From Myxococcota bacterium (GTDB lineage: Bacteria; Myxococcota_A; UBA796): a stretch of DNA of 64,000 bases. The stretch is from the NCBI GenBank assembly GCA_029251165.1, contig JAQXDW010000151.1, positions 124,001 to 188,000 of the forward strand, given 5' to 3'. Numbering within the stretch: position 1 is the stretch's first letter; the number at the start of each line of letters is the position of its first letter. The notes beneath the pieces were generated by a model. The model did not search any database. It had not been told where the DNA came from and saw nothing but the letters and a program-made list of their open reading frames with translations. The translations under genes were made by a program, and so were the position numbers. Below, one piece after another: positions 51,753-60,771 of this stretch.

Positions 51753-52525
51753 TCCGGCTCGATGTTCACCAGGTTGTCAGCCAGCTGCCGGTTGTCGTCA
51801 TAGTCGAGGTAGCCGGTGTCATCGAGGAACCGAAAGTCTCCGACAATCGCCACCTCGCCGCCGACCAGCAGCCGCTGCACGACGCCGACGGTCTGGTTGT
51901 CTTCCGTGGCGAACAGCAGCTCACCGGAGTCACCGGGGTCGAGGTAGCAGGGGTCGTTGAACCGCAGCGCAGCCAGCCCGGTGGTGATCTGGGTGTTGAA
52001 GTTGAAGGCATCGACCTGGATGACGATGTTGGGATCGGAGGCCTGACCGCTGTAGCGCAGGCTCATGCCCATGAGATCCATGAGGTTGTTGACCGCGCTG
52101 CTGCCGCAGGAGTCATAGTCAGCGAGGATGATGATCCGGGTGCCGTTGGCCATGGCGTCGCGGAATTGATTGGCGAGATCCAGCGAGAACGGAACCTCGT
52201 CCTCCGCGCCAGGGGCCATCATGATGATCGCCCGGTACTTGTCGAGCTTGGTGGGGATGACGTCCTTGACCCGGACCTTCCAGCCGTAGGTGTTGCTCCA
52301 GTGTGTCGAGATGGTCTCGACTCCTCCTGGCGCGCCGCCGTCTCCGTCGACTCCGCCGTGGCCGGTGTAGACGAGGATCTCGCTGCCCTCGGGGTAGGTG
52401 ATCTCGCTGAACGGATCAAAGTCGTTGTCGGCTCCAGCCGCGGTGTCGTCGGCCTCAGACTTGTCTCCGCAGCCCATCGTACCGAGCAGGAGCCCCAGCA
52501 AGCCCACCTGAATCATCCTCGTCAT
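51749..52525 (-). CDS. Lipoprotein of unknown function upstream of the membrane protein
   Basis: 258 residues. Leader MTRMIQVGLLGLLLGTMGC. The fold looks alpha/beta: EILVYTGHGGVDGDGGA, YRAIIMMAPGAED, GTRIIILADYDSCGSSAVNN, GEVAIVGDFRFLDDTG, similar in style to GldG/DUF4350 domains that form Rossmann-like folds without catalysis. First gene of the operon with the GT-C-like protein, suggesting they work together at the membrane. Confidence 0.7.
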   Translation of the reverse strand: MTRMIQVGLLGLLLGTMGCGDKSEADDTAAGADNDFDPFSEITYPEGSEILVYTGHGGVDGDGGAPGGVETISTHWSNTYGWKVRVKDVIPTKLDKYRAIIMMAPGAEDEVPFSLDLANQFRDAMANGTRIIILADYDSCGSSAVNNLMDLMGMSLRYSGQASDPNIVIQVDAFNFNTQITTGLAALRFNDPCYLDPGDSGELLFATEDNQTVGVVQRLLVGGEVAIVGDFRFLDDTGYLDYDDNRQLADNLVNIEPE

Positions 52526-52599
52526 GCACCCTCCAGATCATCCATTCTATCTGGACGGCGGTCAGATGGCGCGGTACGGCGAGGACAGGAGGTCAACCA

Positions 52600-53835
52600 G
52601 TGCCTGCTGAGCTGCTGATTCACCAACTCTCTCGCCTCTACACCATGGCTCCGGATGCTGATGGCCTCGGAGAGGTCGCGGACGCTTCGGTCGCCTTCAG
52701 CGACGGTCAGCTCGTCTATGTCGGACCCGCCTCGGGCGCTCCAGATGCAATGGAGGTCATCGACGGACGTGGGCTCATCGGGATGCCGGGGCTGGTGGAC
52801 TGCCACACCCACGCCGTGTGGGCCGGGAGCCGAGCAGACGAGTTCGCCCAGCGGCTGGCTGGCGCGCGCTACAGCGACATCCTCGAGGCCGGCGGCGGCA
52901 TCCTCTCCACCGTCCGCCACACCCGGGCTGCCGACGCCGCCACCCTCACCGCGTCTGCCCGGGGCCGGCTCGCCGGGATGCGACGCCGCGGCGTGACCAC
53001 CGTCGAGATCAAGAGCGGCTATGGCCTCACCCCCAACTCGGAGGCCCGTATTCTCCGAGCCGCGCGGGCTGCCAGTGACATCATCCGGGTGGTGCCGACC
53101 TTCCTCGGTGCCCACACTGTGCCCACGGAGTACCGGGGAGATCGTGCGGCCTATGTCCGGCAGGTCATCGAGCAGCAGCTCCCCCTGTGTGCGCCGCTGG
53201 CAGCGTGCATCGACGTGTACTGCGATCGCGGTGCGTTCACGGTGGAAGAGTCCGTGGCGATCTTGTCTGCCGGAAAGGCGGCCGGGCTGAAGGTCAAGGC
53301 CCATGCGGAGCAGGTCGCCTACACCGGCATCGCAGCGGCGGCCGCAGAGCTGGGCGCGGTGAGCGTGGAGCACCTGGAGCGCCTGGATGCTGCTGGCGTT
53401 GCCGCCCTCGCAGCCCATGGCACCGTCGCGGTCCTCCTTCCCGGTGCTCAGCTGTACCTCAAGGACTCCGCGCCGCCGGTCGCTGCGCTGCGCGAAGCGG
53501 GCGTGCCGATGGCGGTCGCCACCGACCTCAACCCCGGCTCCTCCCCGGTCCACGATCTCTGGACCGCCGCCACCCTCGCCTGCATCCTCCAGGGCATGAC
53601 CATCGCCGAGGCTGCGCTGGGGATCACCCGACATGCCGGCATGGCGCTGGGTCGGGTAGACCTGGGCTGGCTGGGGACGGGCAGCGTCGCAGACCTCGCG
53701 CTGTTCGCTCCGCCTCCCGGCGAGCCCCCCACCATCAGCAGCCTCATTCAGCACATGGGCGGAAGCCGCGCTGTGCTGGTCATCCAAGACGGACGGAGAA
53801 TTTATGAGCCTGGAGTCGATTCGCTGGACCGGTGA
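52600..53835 (+). CDS. hutI: Imidazolonepropionase
   Basis: 411 residues from GTG with a strong AGGAGGT eight bases upstream. Amidohydrolase with MPGLVDCHTHAVWAGSRADE, GGGILSTVRHTRAA, EIKSGYGL, KAHAEQVAYTG and ATDLNPGSS, all HutI blocks. Hydrolyses imidazolone-5-propionate to N-formimino-glutamate in histidine degradation. The other hut genes are not in the window. It overlaps mtnA by 32 bases. Confidence 0.93.
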   Translation: MPAELLIHQLSRLYTMAPDADGLGEVADASVAFSDGQLVYVGPASGAPDAMEVIDGRGLIGMPGLVDCHTHAVWAGSRADEFAQRLAGARYSDILEAGGGILSTVRHTRAADAATLTASARGRLAGMRRRGVTTVEIKSGYGLTPNSEARILRAARAASDIIRVVPTFLGAHTVPTEYRGDRAAYVRQVIEQQLPLCAPLAACIDVYCDRGAFTVEESVAILSAGKAAGLKVKAHAEQVAYTGIAAAAAELGAVSVEHLERLDAAGVAALAAHGTVAVLLPGAQLYLKDSAPPVAALREAGVPMAVATDLNPGSSPVHDLWTAATLACILQGMTIAEAALGITRHAGMALGRVDLGWLGTGSVADLALFAPPPGEPPTISSLIQHMGGSRAVLVIQDGRRIYEPGVDSLDR

Positions 53836-54757
53836 GTCCCTACAGCTCCTCGACCAGCGCATGCTGCCCGCAGCAGAGCGCTGGCTGACCCTTCGCTCCT
53901 CTGCAGCGGTCGCCGCCGCGATCACCGACATGGTGGTCCGGGGCGCACCGGCCATTGCGATCACCGCAGCCTATGGCCTCGCCCTCGCTGTCGCCGCCGG
54001 AGAGGATCGCGCTGCTGCGGCCGCCCGACTGCTCGCAGCCCGCCCCACAGCGGTCAACCTCCGCTGGGCCATCGAGCGACTCGCAGCCATCCCCGATGAC
54101 GCTGTCGCGGCCGAGGCCGTCGAGATCCATCGAGAGGATCGCGACATCAATCGTCGCCTGGGAGATGCCGGTGCAGGCCTGCTGTCCGGCGGTGTCCTCA
54201 CCATCTGCAACACTGGCGCGCTGGCGACCGGCGGCTGGGGAACCGCGCTCGGCATCGTCCGCAGCGCGATCGCCGCAGGAAGGCGCGTTCACGTCTACGC
54301 CCTGGAGACCCGCCCCTACCTCCAAGGGGCACGCCTGACCGCTTATGAGTGTGTCGCTGACGGCATCCCAGCCACCTTGCTCACCGACTCAATGGCCGGT
54401 GCGCTGCTGGCGACGGGCCGGGTGAGCGCAGCAGTGGTCGGCTGCGATCGGGTCGCGGCCAATGGAGACACCGCCAACAAGATCGGCACCTACAGCCTGG
54501 CAGTGCTCTGCCGCCACCACGGCGTGCCGCTGTACGTCGCAATGCCAACCTCAACCCTCGATCTTCGCTGCCCAACTGGTGCGGAGATCCCCATCGAGCA
54601 GCGACCCGCAGAGGAGGTCCGAGGCTTCGGCAGCAGCCAGACCGCACCCTCCCTGATCGACACCTGGAACCCGGCCTTTGATGTCACACCCGCAGACCTG
54701 ATCGCTGGATGGGTCACGGAACATGGTATGTGGCAGCCGAGCGCATCGGTCGGTTAG
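53804..54757 (+). CDS. mtnA: S-methyl-5-thioribose-1-phosphate isomerase
   Basis: 317 residues. Signature VVRGAPAIAITAAYG, CNTGALATGGWGTALG with catalytic Cys135, ETRPYLQGARLTAYE, LLTDSMAG with Asp195, and GCDRVAANGDTANKIGTY. Converts methylthioribose-1-phosphate to the ribulose form in methionine salvage. Start ATG lies 32 bases inside hutI. Slightly shorter than the usual ~340-350 residues. Confidence 0.93.
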   Translation: MSLESIRWTGESLQLLDQRMLPAAERWLTLRSSAAVAAAITDMVVRGAPAIAITAAYGLALAVAAGEDRAAAAARLLAARPTAVNLRWAIERLAAIPDDAVAAEAVEIHREDRDINRRLGDAGAGLLSGGVLTICNTGALATGGWGTALGIVRSAIAAGRRVHVYALETRPYLQGARLTAYECVADGIPATLLTDSMAGALLATGRVSAAVVGCDRVAANGDTANKIGTYSLAVLCRHHGVPLYVAMPTSTLDLRCPTGAEIPIEQRPAEEVRGFGSSQTAPSLIDTWNPAFDVTPADLIAGWVTEHGMWQPSASVG

Positions 54758-54831
54758 AGTGAGACTCTGACTGCACGACGCCCGACGGGCAGGTGCGTTA
54801 AAGGTCTGAACCAGCAACGAAGGTGGTCAGC

Positions 54832-55074
54832 ATGATCCTCGGATTCGGAATTCCCAGCGGTGGTGAGTGGATCATCGTCCTCGTCATCGTCGTCATCTTC
54901 TTTGGTGTCGGCAAGCTCCCTGCAGTCCTCGGACAGATGGGCAAGGGCGTCAAGGCGTTCAAGAACGGCATGAACGAAGACGACAGCGACACCACGAAGC
55001 TCAAGGAGCTGGAGACGGAGGTCGAGATGGCGGAGGCTGAAGAGGTCAAGGGCCGCACAACCACCGCCAGCTGA
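54832..55074 (+). CDS. tatA: TatA/E-type twin-arginine translocase subunit
   Basis: 80 residues from the ATG at 54832 (a GTG nine bases earlier is possible). One transmembrane helix (EWIIVLVIVVIFFGVGKLP) followed by the amphipathic helix VLGQMGKGVKAFKNG with the conserved FG-xxKLP hinge, and an acidic tail. Forms the Tat pore. No tatB or tatC is adjacent. Confidence 0.9.
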   Translation: MILGFGIPSGGEWIIVLVIVVIFFGVGKLPAVLGQMGKGVKAFKNGMNEDDSDTTKLKELETEVEMAEAEEVKGRTTTAS

Positions 55075-55077
55075 GCC

Positions 55078-55857
55078 TCATCCCCGGCGCGTCAGACTCA
55101 GCGCCAGCGAGCGAAGCTCTGCGGAGAGGACCTTGCTGTTCTGGAGATCCCGGAGGTCCTGCCGCATGAGCGTCGGCAGCAGACGACGGGCAACAGGAGC
55201 GGGAGTGTAGGGGTTGCAGGCGAGCGCCTTGCGGATCCGATAGCGACTGGCCCACTTGCGGTGGCCGGCCACCAGCGAGAGGACGTCAGCGTTCGTCGGG
55301 CGACCGGCAGCAATCTTGATGACGTCTCGCTCGACGATGCGCGGGTTGTCCAGCAGCAGGGCGATGACCTTTGGGTTGCGGTCGTAGACCAGTCGGTCGA
55401 GGGTAAACCGATCGGAAGCCCGTGCAGCCGACCGCCGGGTACCCAGGGGCATGTCGAGGTGCTGGTTGTCGTCGGCGGCCTCAGCGACGGTCCGCGCACG
55501 AACCGGGCTGCCGAGGAAGAACCCCGCGACCTGGACCAGCCCGCCAGCTCGGGCCACCTGGTACGACGCCCGAAGGTGATCGTAGGGCAGGTCGGTGAAC
55601 ACCACCGGCTCCAGGGCCATCTCCTGGAGCACCTCGCGGCTGGCTCCCTGCCCTGCAGAGACGCGGGAGAGCAAGACATCGAGGAAGGCGACCAGCTCTG
55701 GTGCATCGAGCACGGAGATCGCCTCGACCGCCACGCTGCGGCGCATCGCACGCTCCCGCAGCGCAGTGATCCGGCGCTCTAAGTCGTCGACCTGCTTGTC
55801 GATCCACCACCGCTCCTCGCCGTGGAGGAGATTGTCCAGCTGCTCTGCGTTGCTCAC
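55078..55857 (-). CDS. Hypothetical cytoplasmic helical-repeat protein
   Basis: 259 residues from GTG; converges with tatA. N-terminal coiled coil (WWIDKQVDDLERRITALRER). The C-terminal half has a repeating pattern (NPKVIALLLDNPRIVERDVI, ALACNPYTPAPVARRLLPTL) that looks like HEAT- or LRV-like helices. Recognisable only as an uncharacterised protein; no catalytic residues seen. Ribosome site is weak. Confidence 0.65.
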   Translation of the reverse strand: MSNAEQLDNLLHGEERWWIDKQVDDLERRITALRERAMRRSVAVEAISVLDAPELVAFLDVLLSRVSAGQGASREVLQEMALEPVVFTDLPYDHLRASYQVARAGGLVQVAGFFLGSPVRARTVAEAADDNQHLDMPLGTRRSAARASDRFTLDRLVYDRNPKVIALLLDNPRIVERDVIKIAAGRPTNADVLSLVAGHRKWASRYRIRKALACNPYTPAPVARRLLPTLMRQDLRDLQNSKVLSAELRSLALSLTRRG

Positions 55858-55997
55858 AATTTCATCTTATCGCACGGTATCCTCTCTCCCATGAAGCCCT
55901 CAGCCGGACACAACCTCCGGCACACTCTCGTCAGGTCGCTCTTGCGCTCCGACCGCTCCCTTCCCGCGTCACACGTCGCCGGGCTGCTGGGGGCATC

Positions 55998-57071
55998 GTG
56001 AGGCGCGCGCTCGGCCGACTCGGACTGCTCGCCGCCGGACTGCTCACGGGCCTCGCCGTCGCAGAGCTCGGGGTGCGGGTCAGCGGCCGGGACCCCCTCG
56101 ACGGCATCCTCCACGATCCCAGGGCAGAGCGGGGCTCCAGCCAGTGTCTACAGATCGACGATGACGCTGGGTATGTCTACATTCCCGGAAAGTGCGGCAC
56201 CAACAGTCTCGGCTTTCCCGACCGCGAGACCCCCGTCCAGCGACCGCCAGATCACGATCGCATCCTCGTCCTCGGCGACTCGATCAGCGGTGACCGGGCC
56301 TTCGCCCACTTCCTCGAAGAGATGCTCTCCGACGGCGCTGGTCGGCCCACGCAGGTCATCAACACCGGCGTCCCTGGCTACAGCACCCTCAACGAGGTCG
56401 GCATGTACGACAAGTGGGGGGAGACGCTGGCTCCAGACACCGTGATTCTGCAGTTCTGCCTCAACGACTACGCCGGAACCCCGCTGCTGTTCGAGCACGA
56501 GGGCCGGGTCATCAAGGTCCTCCACCACCGCAGCGAGCAGTGGAGCCGGTCGAGCCGGCTGTTCAGCCTCTCTGGCCTCTACCGGCTCGTCACCTACCAG
56601 GCCCAGGCCCGCGGCACGCCGATGGAGACGCTGTTCGAGCCCACCGAGGCGGCGCTGTCGGGACTGCGGGATCGACTGGCAGAAGCGGAGCGGGACTTCC
56701 TGGTGGTGGTCTTCCCGGCCATCGCCCAGCAGTGGGATCCCGCTGCCATCAAGGCCCACCAGCGCATCATTCCGTACCTTCAGGCAGAGCGCATCCAGCA
56801 CATTGACCTCACCGAGTCCTTCTTCGTCGGCGGCATCGACAACCTCCAGTTCGCACGCGGTCCCGCCATCTTCGAAGATCTCGATGCCCAGCTCGCCGCG
56901 TTCAACCTCCCCGCTGAGGCCGCCACTTTCCTAAAAAGCCAGCGCCCAAAGCAGCTCCTCATCGAGAAGGTCCGCGACTCCAGCAAGCGCGACACGGTAC
57001 ACCCCAACTTCCTCGGTCACTACATCGCAGCGCACGAGATGGCGCAATTTGTCGAGAAACGTCGCAATTGA
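55998..57071 (+). CDS. SGNH/GDSL-family hydrolase
   Basis: 357 residues from GTG. An N-terminal membrane helix (LGLLAAGLLTGLAVAELGV). Block I ILVLGDSISGD has the nucleophile Ser95, VPGYSTLNEVG is block II, FCLNDY block III and DTVHPNFLGHY block V with Asp332 and His335. Probably an envelope esterase or acyl-modifying hydrolase facing the periplasm; substrate unknown. A small membrane protein follows 60 bases downstream. Confidence 0.83.
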   Translation: MRRALGRLGLLAAGLLTGLAVAELGVRVSGRDPLDGILHDPRAERGSSQCLQIDDDAGYVYIPGKCGTNSLGFPDRETPVQRPPDHDRILVLGDSISGDRAFAHFLEEMLSDGAGRPTQVINTGVPGYSTLNEVGMYDKWGETLAPDTVILQFCLNDYAGTPLLFEHEGRVIKVLHHRSEQWSRSSRLFSLSGLYRLVTYQAQARGTPMETLFEPTEAALSGLRDRLAEAERDFLVVVFPAIAQQWDPAAIKAHQRIIPYLQAERIQHIDLTESFFVGGIDNLQFARGPAIFEDLDAQLAAFNLPAEAATFLKSQRPKQLLIEKVRDSSKRDTVHPNFLGHYIAAHEMAQFVEKRRN

Positions 57072-57131
57072 CGTCGCCGTTCCCCATCTCGTGAAGGGAT
57101 TGCTATGCTGGGGGTGCAGATCGGAGGCCCC

Positions 57132-57314
57132 ATGAAGAGCAGTGCAAAGATCGGGATCGCCGTGGTGCTCCTGGCCGTCGGCGGCGCCACCACCTTTGCG
57201 CTCTGGCCAGCGCCCGAGGAGCCCGAGGAACCTGAGGTCGCTGAAGACACCGACACCGGGATGTCGCGGTTCCAGACCGAGGAGCTGATGCGGACGATCG
57301 GATACGTGCAGTAG
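57132..57314 (+). CDS. Small single-pass membrane protein
   Basis: 60 residues from the ATG at 57132, with GGAGG five bases upstream. One helix (IGIAVVLLAVGGATTFALW), a Pro/Glu-rich stretch containing DTDTG, and a tail QTEELMRTIGYVQ. No family recognised. Probably transcribed with the SGNH hydrolase gene. Confidence 0.6.
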   Translation: MKSSAKIGIAVVLLAVGGATTFALWPAPEEPEEPEVAEDTDTGMSRFQTEELMRTIGYVQ

Positions 57315-57326
57315 CCCTCGGGGTGC

Positions 57327-58091
57327 TCACCTCCGGCGGAAGATCTCCACCGTAGGCTCATCCAGCGGCGCGATCGCGTGTGGCACCCGTCCCATCGCGA
57401 TGCCGGCAATCCACACCCGCGCTCCCGCAGGGAAGGGCTGCTCCGTGACCAGCAGGCCCTCACGACTCGACTCGCGCGCCACCTCACCAATGACCACCTG
57501 CACACGCCCGGCGGGCACCCCGTCCTGGTCCCGGATCGCAAGACAGGTTCGGGAGTCGTCGAAGACGATCGCTGGACGGCGGAGTCGGACCTCTGCGCGG
57601 AGGAAGAGCTGCCGTGGCTGGCCCTGGCTGGTGCCGTTGAGCTCGACCTGAACCTGAGACAGCCACACCTCGCTGCGGGGAGGCTCGGCGAAGAGGATCG
57701 GCGGATCGCCGTCGAGCACAGAGCCACGCCACCGAACAGTCCAGCCAGCATCCATTCCCAGCACCACAAGCCGAACCGGCACCCGCACCGGATGCTCTCC
57801 GATCCACACCTCATCCGGCAGCCCCAGCCGCGCGGTTGGCTCCAGCACAGGCTGACCGAGCTGCGCCCAGCGCTGCCACAGCACCTCGGCCATCCATGCG
57901 GCCTCGGGCTCCGACATCGCCGCAGCGGCCTCGACCGCCCAGCGGGGGTCTGACAGCCGCATGAGCGGACTGCGGGTGTCGTTGAACCGGTGATCATCGA
58001 GGATTCCGCCGAGCTGACCCGGAAGGTGCCGACAGAGCGATGCGAGGACCAGCTCCAGGCGCTGACGTGGCGGAAGCTGGTCGAGGCTCAC
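57327..58091 (-). CDS. Hypothetical protein, third gene of the baseplate-like operon
   Basis: 254 residues from GTG overlapping the small gene upstream (GTGA). N-terminal half helical (PPRQRLELVLASLCRHLPGQ), C-terminal half beta-rich (VWLSQVQVELNGTSQGQPRQ, PAGRVQVVIGEVARESS). No signal peptide and no family recognised. Tight coupling to the baseplate-like gene suggests a shared role. Confidence 0.65.
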   Translation of the reverse strand: MSLDQLPPRQRLELVLASLCRHLPGQLGGILDDHRFNDTRSPLMRLSDPRWAVEAAAAMSEPEAAWMAEVLWQRWAQLGQPVLEPTARLGLPDEVWIGEHPVRVPVRLVVLGMDAGWTVRWRGSVLDGDPPILFAEPPRSEVWLSQVQVELNGTSQGQPRQLFLRAEVRLRRPAIVFDDSRTCLAIRDQDGVPAGRVQVVIGEVARESSREGLLVTEQPFPAGARVWIAGIAMGRVPHAIAPLDEPTVEIFRRR

Positions 58092-58243
58092 GGCTTCCTC
58101 CGGCCGGTCGGGGGCAACCTCGGCAGGCGCGGTGGACTCACGGCCACGTCCAGGCGAGCGGGATCCGGCAGCGGGTGCATCACCCGCTCCACTTCACCGA
58201 GCAGGGAGAGGAGCCGGTAGACATCCTGGCGAGGTTCACTCAC
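58088..58243 (-). CDS. Small 51-residue protein, second gene of the baseplate-like operon
   Basis: From GTG at 58243, just inside a few bases of the baseplate-like stop, ending with a TGA that overlaps the next start. It begins VSEPRQDVYRLLSLLGEVER (with fMet) and ends in a Pro/Arg tail (LPPTGRRKP). Too short for most gene finders, but both ends overlap their neighbours, which supports it. Contractile injection loci often carry a small gene after this baseplate component. Confidence 0.55.
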   Translation of the reverse strand: MSEPRQDVYRLLSLLGEVERVMHPLPDPARLDVAVSPPRLPRLPPTGRRKP

Positions 58244-58245
58244 AG

Positions 58246-59091
58246 TCAGCGTTTCTCCTCACACATGGCCTGGGACAGCAGCGCGAGATAGCGCCACCGC
58301 CGCTGGCGGGGAAGATCGAGGATGGACTCCTCTGACCAGTGATAGTGCCATGCCAGGGCATGAATCTCATCGACAATTCGTGCCGCTCCGCCGTGAAGCT
58401 CCGCCGAGAGCAGGGCTGCCGGCTCGACGCGCCACTCTCGCCAGGCTGTGCAGGCTGCGCACTGTGCGCGCCCGGAGAGCATCGGCCCTCGCAGACCGCG
58501 TGCCAGCCTGAGCGCAACCGGCACGCGGACCGACGCAGGCAGTCTCCGCCACTCATCGGGGGACAGCTCAGACCGCTCGCCCAGCTGCTGCAGCAGTCGC
58601 GACCACAGCAGGGCATCGACATCGGCGTCGGCGTCGGCTTCGGCAATGATGGCGTCGTCCTCCCCAGTGGGGACGCGGATCCGGACCTCGCCCATCGGCG
58701 TGGAGACCGAGAGCTGTCGCGGGGCCGCGACCGGAGGGCTCGCGCACACCGCCTGGATGGAGAGGACGACCGGAATTGGAGCGCAGCAGGCCGGATTGGG
58801 ACAGGCCACGGTCAGCCGGAGGACATCGCCGAGCATCGACGCCCGCAGCGTCAGCAGCAGGTGGGCGCGATCGCCACGAGACATCAGCAGGACCCGCCGT
58901 GCAGACAGCGCCTCCAGCCCGCCGACGCGGATCAGCCGATCTGCGAGGATGCGGCTGACGGCTCTTGGATCCGGTACGCAGGCTCCAATCTCGACCTCCT
59001 GGCGACCGGTCAGCGGACGGAGCACCGCGACCCGGTGGCAGGTGGAGCCGCTGTAGATCCCCCGCGGGAGAGTGGTCTGGATTGTCTGCAC
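58246..59091 (-). CDS. T4-type baseplate hub/eCIS baseplate-like protein with Cys pairs
   Basis: 281 residues from GTG at 59091 (the frame extends to 59157 without support). HRVAVLRPLTGRQEVEIGA, then MSRGDRAHLLLTLRASMLGD, Cys pairs in VACPNPACCAPIP and AQCAACTAW, VRIRVPTGEDD and the ending EIHALAWHYHWSEESILDLP, RQRRWRYLALL match the baseplate protein of extracellular contractile injection systems related to the T4 gp26-type family. No sheath, tube or ATPase gene is in the window. Divergent from the methyltransferase gene. Confidence 0.6.
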   Translation of the reverse strand: MQTIQTTLPRGIYSGSTCHRVAVLRPLTGRQEVEIGACVPDPRAVSRILADRLIRVGGLEALSARRVLLMSRGDRAHLLLTLRASMLGDVLRLTVACPNPACCAPIPVVLSIQAVCASPPVAAPRQLSVSTPMGEVRIRVPTGEDDAIIAEADADADVDALLWSRLLQQLGERSELSPDEWRRLPASVRVPVALRLARGLRGPMLSGRAQCAACTAWREWRVEPAALLSAELHGGAARIVDEIHALAWHYHWSEESILDLPRQRRWRYLALLSQAMCEEKR

Positions 59092-59150
59092 AGCGCTCGC
59101 TCTATCCTGGACTGGATATGGGTGGTCGCAAAGTCCGCCCAGAGGATGCC

Positions 59151-60704
59151 ATGGCACATGAGTCCAAGAGCTACGCCGAGGTGCCCTACCTCGGACTCAT
59201 CCACTTCCAGAGCCACGTCGACACCCTCGCCACCATCGCCACCTTGTTTGGCATGGACGTCGCCCCGCCGACGCGCTGTCGGGTGCTGGAGATCGGCTGC
59301 GCAGATGGCTCGAACCTCATCACGATGGCCTACCACCTGCCCGAGAGCACCTTCATCGGCATCGACGGCTCCGCACCGCAGGTCGAGCGCGGGCAGGGCA
59401 TCATCGACGACCTCGGGCTGGAGAACATCACCCTGAGGGCTCAGGACCTCCGGGAGGTCGGCGCGGAGATCGGGCAGTTCGACTACATCATCGCCCATGG
59501 AATCTTCTCATGGATCGCCGCAGATGCCCGAAGCGCGCTGCTGAAGCTGTGTCGGGATCGGCTCACCCCCGAGGGGGTCGCCTACATCAGCTACAACACC
59601 TACCCCGGCTGGCACTACTATGAGCAGCTCCGCGGGATGATGCGCTTTCACTCTCGCGGCATGTCGTCCACCGAGGAAGAGATCCAGCAGGCCCGGGCCA
59701 TCGTGCGCTTTGTCGGCAAGGCGGTTGCCGACGTCGACACCCCCCGAGGCGATTTTTTCAAGAAAGTCATGCCCGATATCATGCGTATGTCCGACACATA
59801 CATCTACCATGAGTATCTGGAGCCCAACAATCAGCCGATGTACTTCTACGAGTTCATCGGTCAGGCGATGCAGCATGACATGCAGTACGTCGGCGAGACG
59901 ATGTTCCACGCCATGATCAGCAGCAACTACCCCAAGGATGTCGCCGCGACCCTCGACGAGATCAGCCACAACATCCTCGAGCTTGAGCAGTACATGGACT
60001 TCCTCCGCAACCGGAGGTTCCGCTGCACCCTGCTGTGCCACAAGGAGACCACCCTCAAGCGCGGCGTCGAGCTGGCTCCGCTACAGAACATGAAGGTGGC
60101 GTTCTGGTTTGATCCAGCGGATCCCGCCCACGACCCCCGGCTCGAAGGCCCGCTGAGCTTCATCAACCCCAACGATGATGAGACCGAGGTGGTCGTCAAC
60201 CTGCCGCTGCACAAGACCGCGCTGCTTCACCTCGCGGCGGTATGGCCAGCGGCGATCCCGTTTAAGACGCTGCTGGACCACTGCTGCGAGACGCTGGGGA
60301 TCACGCCCACCGATGAGAACGCCACAGAGCTGGCGGAGCTGATGATGAAGCTGTTCATGCAGAGCTTCACCGAGCTGCACACCTTCCAGCCGGCGCTGAT
60401 CAACCACGTCGAGGAGCGACCGAGGGCGACTCGACTGGCACGGTATCAGGCGCGAAACTGCCGGGTGCTGTCGAGCCAGAAGCACCAGATGATTCGCCCA
60501 GAGGATCCGCAGACACGGGAGGTGGTCGCGCGGCTGGATGGCGAGCACACGGTCGCGGATCTCGTCGCCGCGCTGCTCCCGCTGGTGGATGAGAACACCC
60601 TCGCACAGCTGGACGACCCGGAGGCCGCGCTGGAGGCGAACATCCGGCTGATACTCTCGAAGATGGCGGCAGAAGGGGTGCTGGTGCCGGAGGGGGCGGA
60701 GTGA
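59151..60704 (+). CDS. SAM-dependent methyltransferase with regulatory domain
   Basis: 517 residues from the ATG at 59151, preceded by AGAGG; an in-frame ATG at 59118 is less supported. Residues ~35-155 are a class I methyltransferase (RVLEIGCADGSNLITMAYHL, FIGIDGSAPQVERGQ, FDYIIAHGIFSWIA, GVAYISYNTYPGW). Residues ~205-290 match the methyltransferase regulatory domain (MYFYEFIGQAMQHDMQYVGE), and the C-terminal part (~350-517) has a winged-helix-like region (LPLHKTALLHLAAVWPAAIP, RPEDPQTREVVARLDGEHTV). Substrate unknown; similar proteins are widespread and uncharacterised. Confidence 0.85.
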   Translation: MAHESKSYAEVPYLGLIHFQSHVDTLATIATLFGMDVAPPTRCRVLEIGCADGSNLITMAYHLPESTFIGIDGSAPQVERGQGIIDDLGLENITLRAQDLREVGAEIGQFDYIIAHGIFSWIAADARSALLKLCRDRLTPEGVAYISYNTYPGWHYYEQLRGMMRFHSRGMSSTEEEIQQARAIVRFVGKAVADVDTPRGDFFKKVMPDIMRMSDTYIYHEYLEPNNQPMYFYEFIGQAMQHDMQYVGETMFHAMISSNYPKDVAATLDEISHNILELEQYMDFLRNRRFRCTLLCHKETTLKRGVELAPLQNMKVAFWFDPADPAHDPRLEGPLSFINPNDDETEVVVNLPLHKTALLHLAAVWPAAIPFKTLLDHCCETLGITPTDENATELAELMMKLFMQSFTELHTFQPALINHVEERPRATRLARYQARNCRVLSSQKHQMIRPEDPQTREVVARLDGEHTVADLVAALLPLVDENTLAQLDDPEAALEANIRLILSKMAAEGVLVPEGAE

Positions 60705-60771
60705 GCAGTGCCCGCTGAGACCGACGGGGCTCAGGCAGGCACCACAGCCCCTTCCGCAGCGTCCGTGGCTG

